A DNA stretch of 6,854 nt from Clostridiales bacterium (GTDB lineage: Bacteria; Bacillota; Clostridia; Christensenellales; CAG-917), in NCBI GenBank assembly GCA_014799525.1, contig JAAVHW010000064.1:1-6854 (forward strand), read 5' to 3'. Positions 5,731-6,854 of the stretch are shown here, one piece after another (position 1 is the first letter of the stretch; the number at the start of each line of letters is the position of its first letter). The position numbers were made by a program, and so were the translations under genes. A model generated the notes under the pieces. It ran no database searches and was not told where the DNA came from. It saw only the letters and a list, made by a program, of their open reading frames with translations.

Positions 5731-6854
5731 ATGGAAACCAAGTTTTTTGAAAAATTTGTAGAGATGACAAACGGGCAGTTCCCAATGCTCAAGCTGAACG
5801 GAGCGACCTACAGCAAAGCAGAAACAAAGCTGACGGTGCGTTTTATCATCTCTGCGCTTGTCATTTCAAGCTTTGATGAAAACAAAAAAACTGCCGTGCT
5901 TGAAACGGTACAGAAATTGTTTCCTGGAGTTAAGGTTGAGGTGCAATATATCCGCACCTACGCCGACTATAGTCTTGTAAAGAATAAAATCACTGATTTT
6001 CTCAATAGCTCAAACAAAATTCTGCTTTCGGGGCTTGCTGACGACAATCTTATTATCGATATCGGCGAGGAAGATATAAATATAAAGTTCAAGCTTAAGA
6101 GTCATCTTTACAATCTGCTCAATGCGGGAGATTTGAAAGGCGACCTTATTGACTGCCTTGACCGCTCATTCAACTATAATATAAATCTCAGTACAGAGGA
6201 GTTGCCCGATAGCGATGATGACAATGATTTTGAGCTGACTATAAATACAACCTCTGATATTGAGCTTGGCGACCTGCGCTTGGTGGATATCGCTCTTGGC
6301 GACAAGCTGTACTCAAGAGGTAGAATTGGAAATACCGCGCAGCTTCCAAGCTATATCTGCGACGTAAAAGGGGACGCAGACAACATTGTTCTGTGCGGAA
6401 AGGTTTCAAACGTATCAAGCCGTACATACACCAACAAGAAATATGACCCAAACGACCCGAAAAAAGGTCCTCAAGAGCTACCAATGCTTCGCTTTATGCT
6501 TGACGACGGAACAGCAAAGATGGACACCGTATGCTTCCCTAAGCCCGAAGATGCGGACAGACTTTTGCTTTTTCTCAATGGAGCAATCGAAAAATCCACC
6601 GACAGCGCCCAAGCGTCAAAAGTGGAAGAAAACAGTGAAGCCAAAGCTGATGATAACGATATAGCCGACGGCAATAATGACGCTGCCACCTCAAATACTT
6701 CTGAAGCAAGCCCTGCGGATAAAGAAAGCACAGACAAAGTAGAAGGCAATGAAAATAAGGCGGCAGAGCAGCCTTCGTCCGACAAGGAAGTACAAAAGGA
6801 AGCGCAGACAGCAGCTCCAATGGTCGTGCAAGTCGTTTGCTTTGGCAAGGTATC
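5731..6854 (+). CDS. polC: DNA polymerase III PolC-type alpha subunit, N-terminal 374 residues (3' end outside the window)
   Basis: PolC is the replicative polymerase with built-in 3'-5' exonuclease in Bacillota. The frame is open from ATG 5731 (GAGG at 5720-5723, seven bases upstream) to the window end with no stop. Family members have about 1400 residues, so only the N-terminal quarter is present and the exonuclease and polymerase motifs are not seen. Residues 1-150 (METKFFEKFV...) resemble the PolC N-terminal domain, with a mixed strand/helix pattern including KLTVRFIIS (33-41) and FPGVKVEVQY (64-73). Residues about 160-185 are acidic. An OB-fold region begins near 217, with DNIVLCGKV (217-225), LRFMLDDGTAKMDTVCFP (253-270) and EDADRLL (273-279). 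It seems to resume at MVVQVVCFGKV (364-374) after a low-complexity insert (287-363). Gene order after ispG is the strongest support; without the catalytic part the identity is likely rather than proven. Confidence 0.85.
   Translation, partial: METKFFEKFVEMTNGQFPMLKLNGATYSKAETKLTVRFIISALVISSFDENKKTAVLETVQKLFPGVKVEVQYIRTYADYSLVKNKITDFLNSSNKILLSGLADDNLIIDIGEEDINIKFKLKSHLYNLLNAGDLKGDLIDCLDRSFNYNINLSTEELPDSDDDNDFELTINTTSDIELGDLRLVDIALGDKLYSRGRIGNTAQLPSYICDVKGDADNIVLCGKVSNVSSRTYTNKKYDPNDPKKGPQELPMLRFMLDDGTAKMDTVCFPKPEDADRLLLFLNGAIEKSTDSAQASKVEENSEAKADDNDIADGNNDAATSNTSEASPADKESTDKVEGNENKAAEQPSSDKEVQKEAQTAAPMVVQVVCFGKV

Noticed and set aside
6239..6848. Open frames on both strands other than the polC frame (for example + 6386-6664 and minus 6471-6848)
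   Set aside because: They overlap a continuous PolC-like frame with domain features, and their translations are the low-complexity shadows of its biased composition.

Overview
The window is a compact stretch of bacterial housekeeping genes, all on the + strand. It has the classic Bacillota (Firmicutes) order frr-uppS-cdsA-dxr-rseP-ispG-polC. A PolC-type polymerase start directly after ispG, instead of the Bacillus order rseP-proS-polC, points to a member of the class Clostridia. The moderate base composition, frequent ATA isoleucine codons and many small departures from textbook motifs suggest a lineage distant from the model species, perhaps an uncultured gut clostridium. That last step is inference, and genus or family cannot be read from this sequence.

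Layout: positions 1-171 are the 3' end of frr (ribosome recycling factor), whose stop overlaps the uppS start by one base. uppS (171-824) and cdsA (834-1898) follow closely. A 121-base gap with a possible extended -10 promoter precedes dxr (2020-3171). rseP starts on the base after the dxr stop (3172-4491), using a GTG start and a Shine-Dalgarno site inside the end of dxr. A 69-base gap leads to ispG (4561-5616). A 114-base AT-rich gap, carrying a long imperfect palindrome and a perfect TATAAT, leads to the N-terminal part of polC (5731 to the window end, incomplete).

The genes join cell-envelope lipid supply to translation and replication. Dxr and IspG are two steps of the MEP isoprenoid pathway, which makes the C5 units. 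UppS polymerises these into undecaprenyl diphosphate, the carrier for cell-wall precursors. CdsA makes CDP-diacylglycerol for phospholipids. RseP is a site-2 intramembrane protease. Frr recycles ribosomes and PolC replicates the chromosome. No tRNA, rRNA, CRISPR array, insertion sequence or phage gene is visible.

I found no undescribed biological system. The points worth a second look are lineage-specific insertions (a Cys/Ser-rich loop in CdsA, a long disordered acidic insert inside the PolC OB domain, a small tandem repeat in RseP), substitutions at normally conserved sites in UppS and Dxr, and the palindrome upstream of polC.
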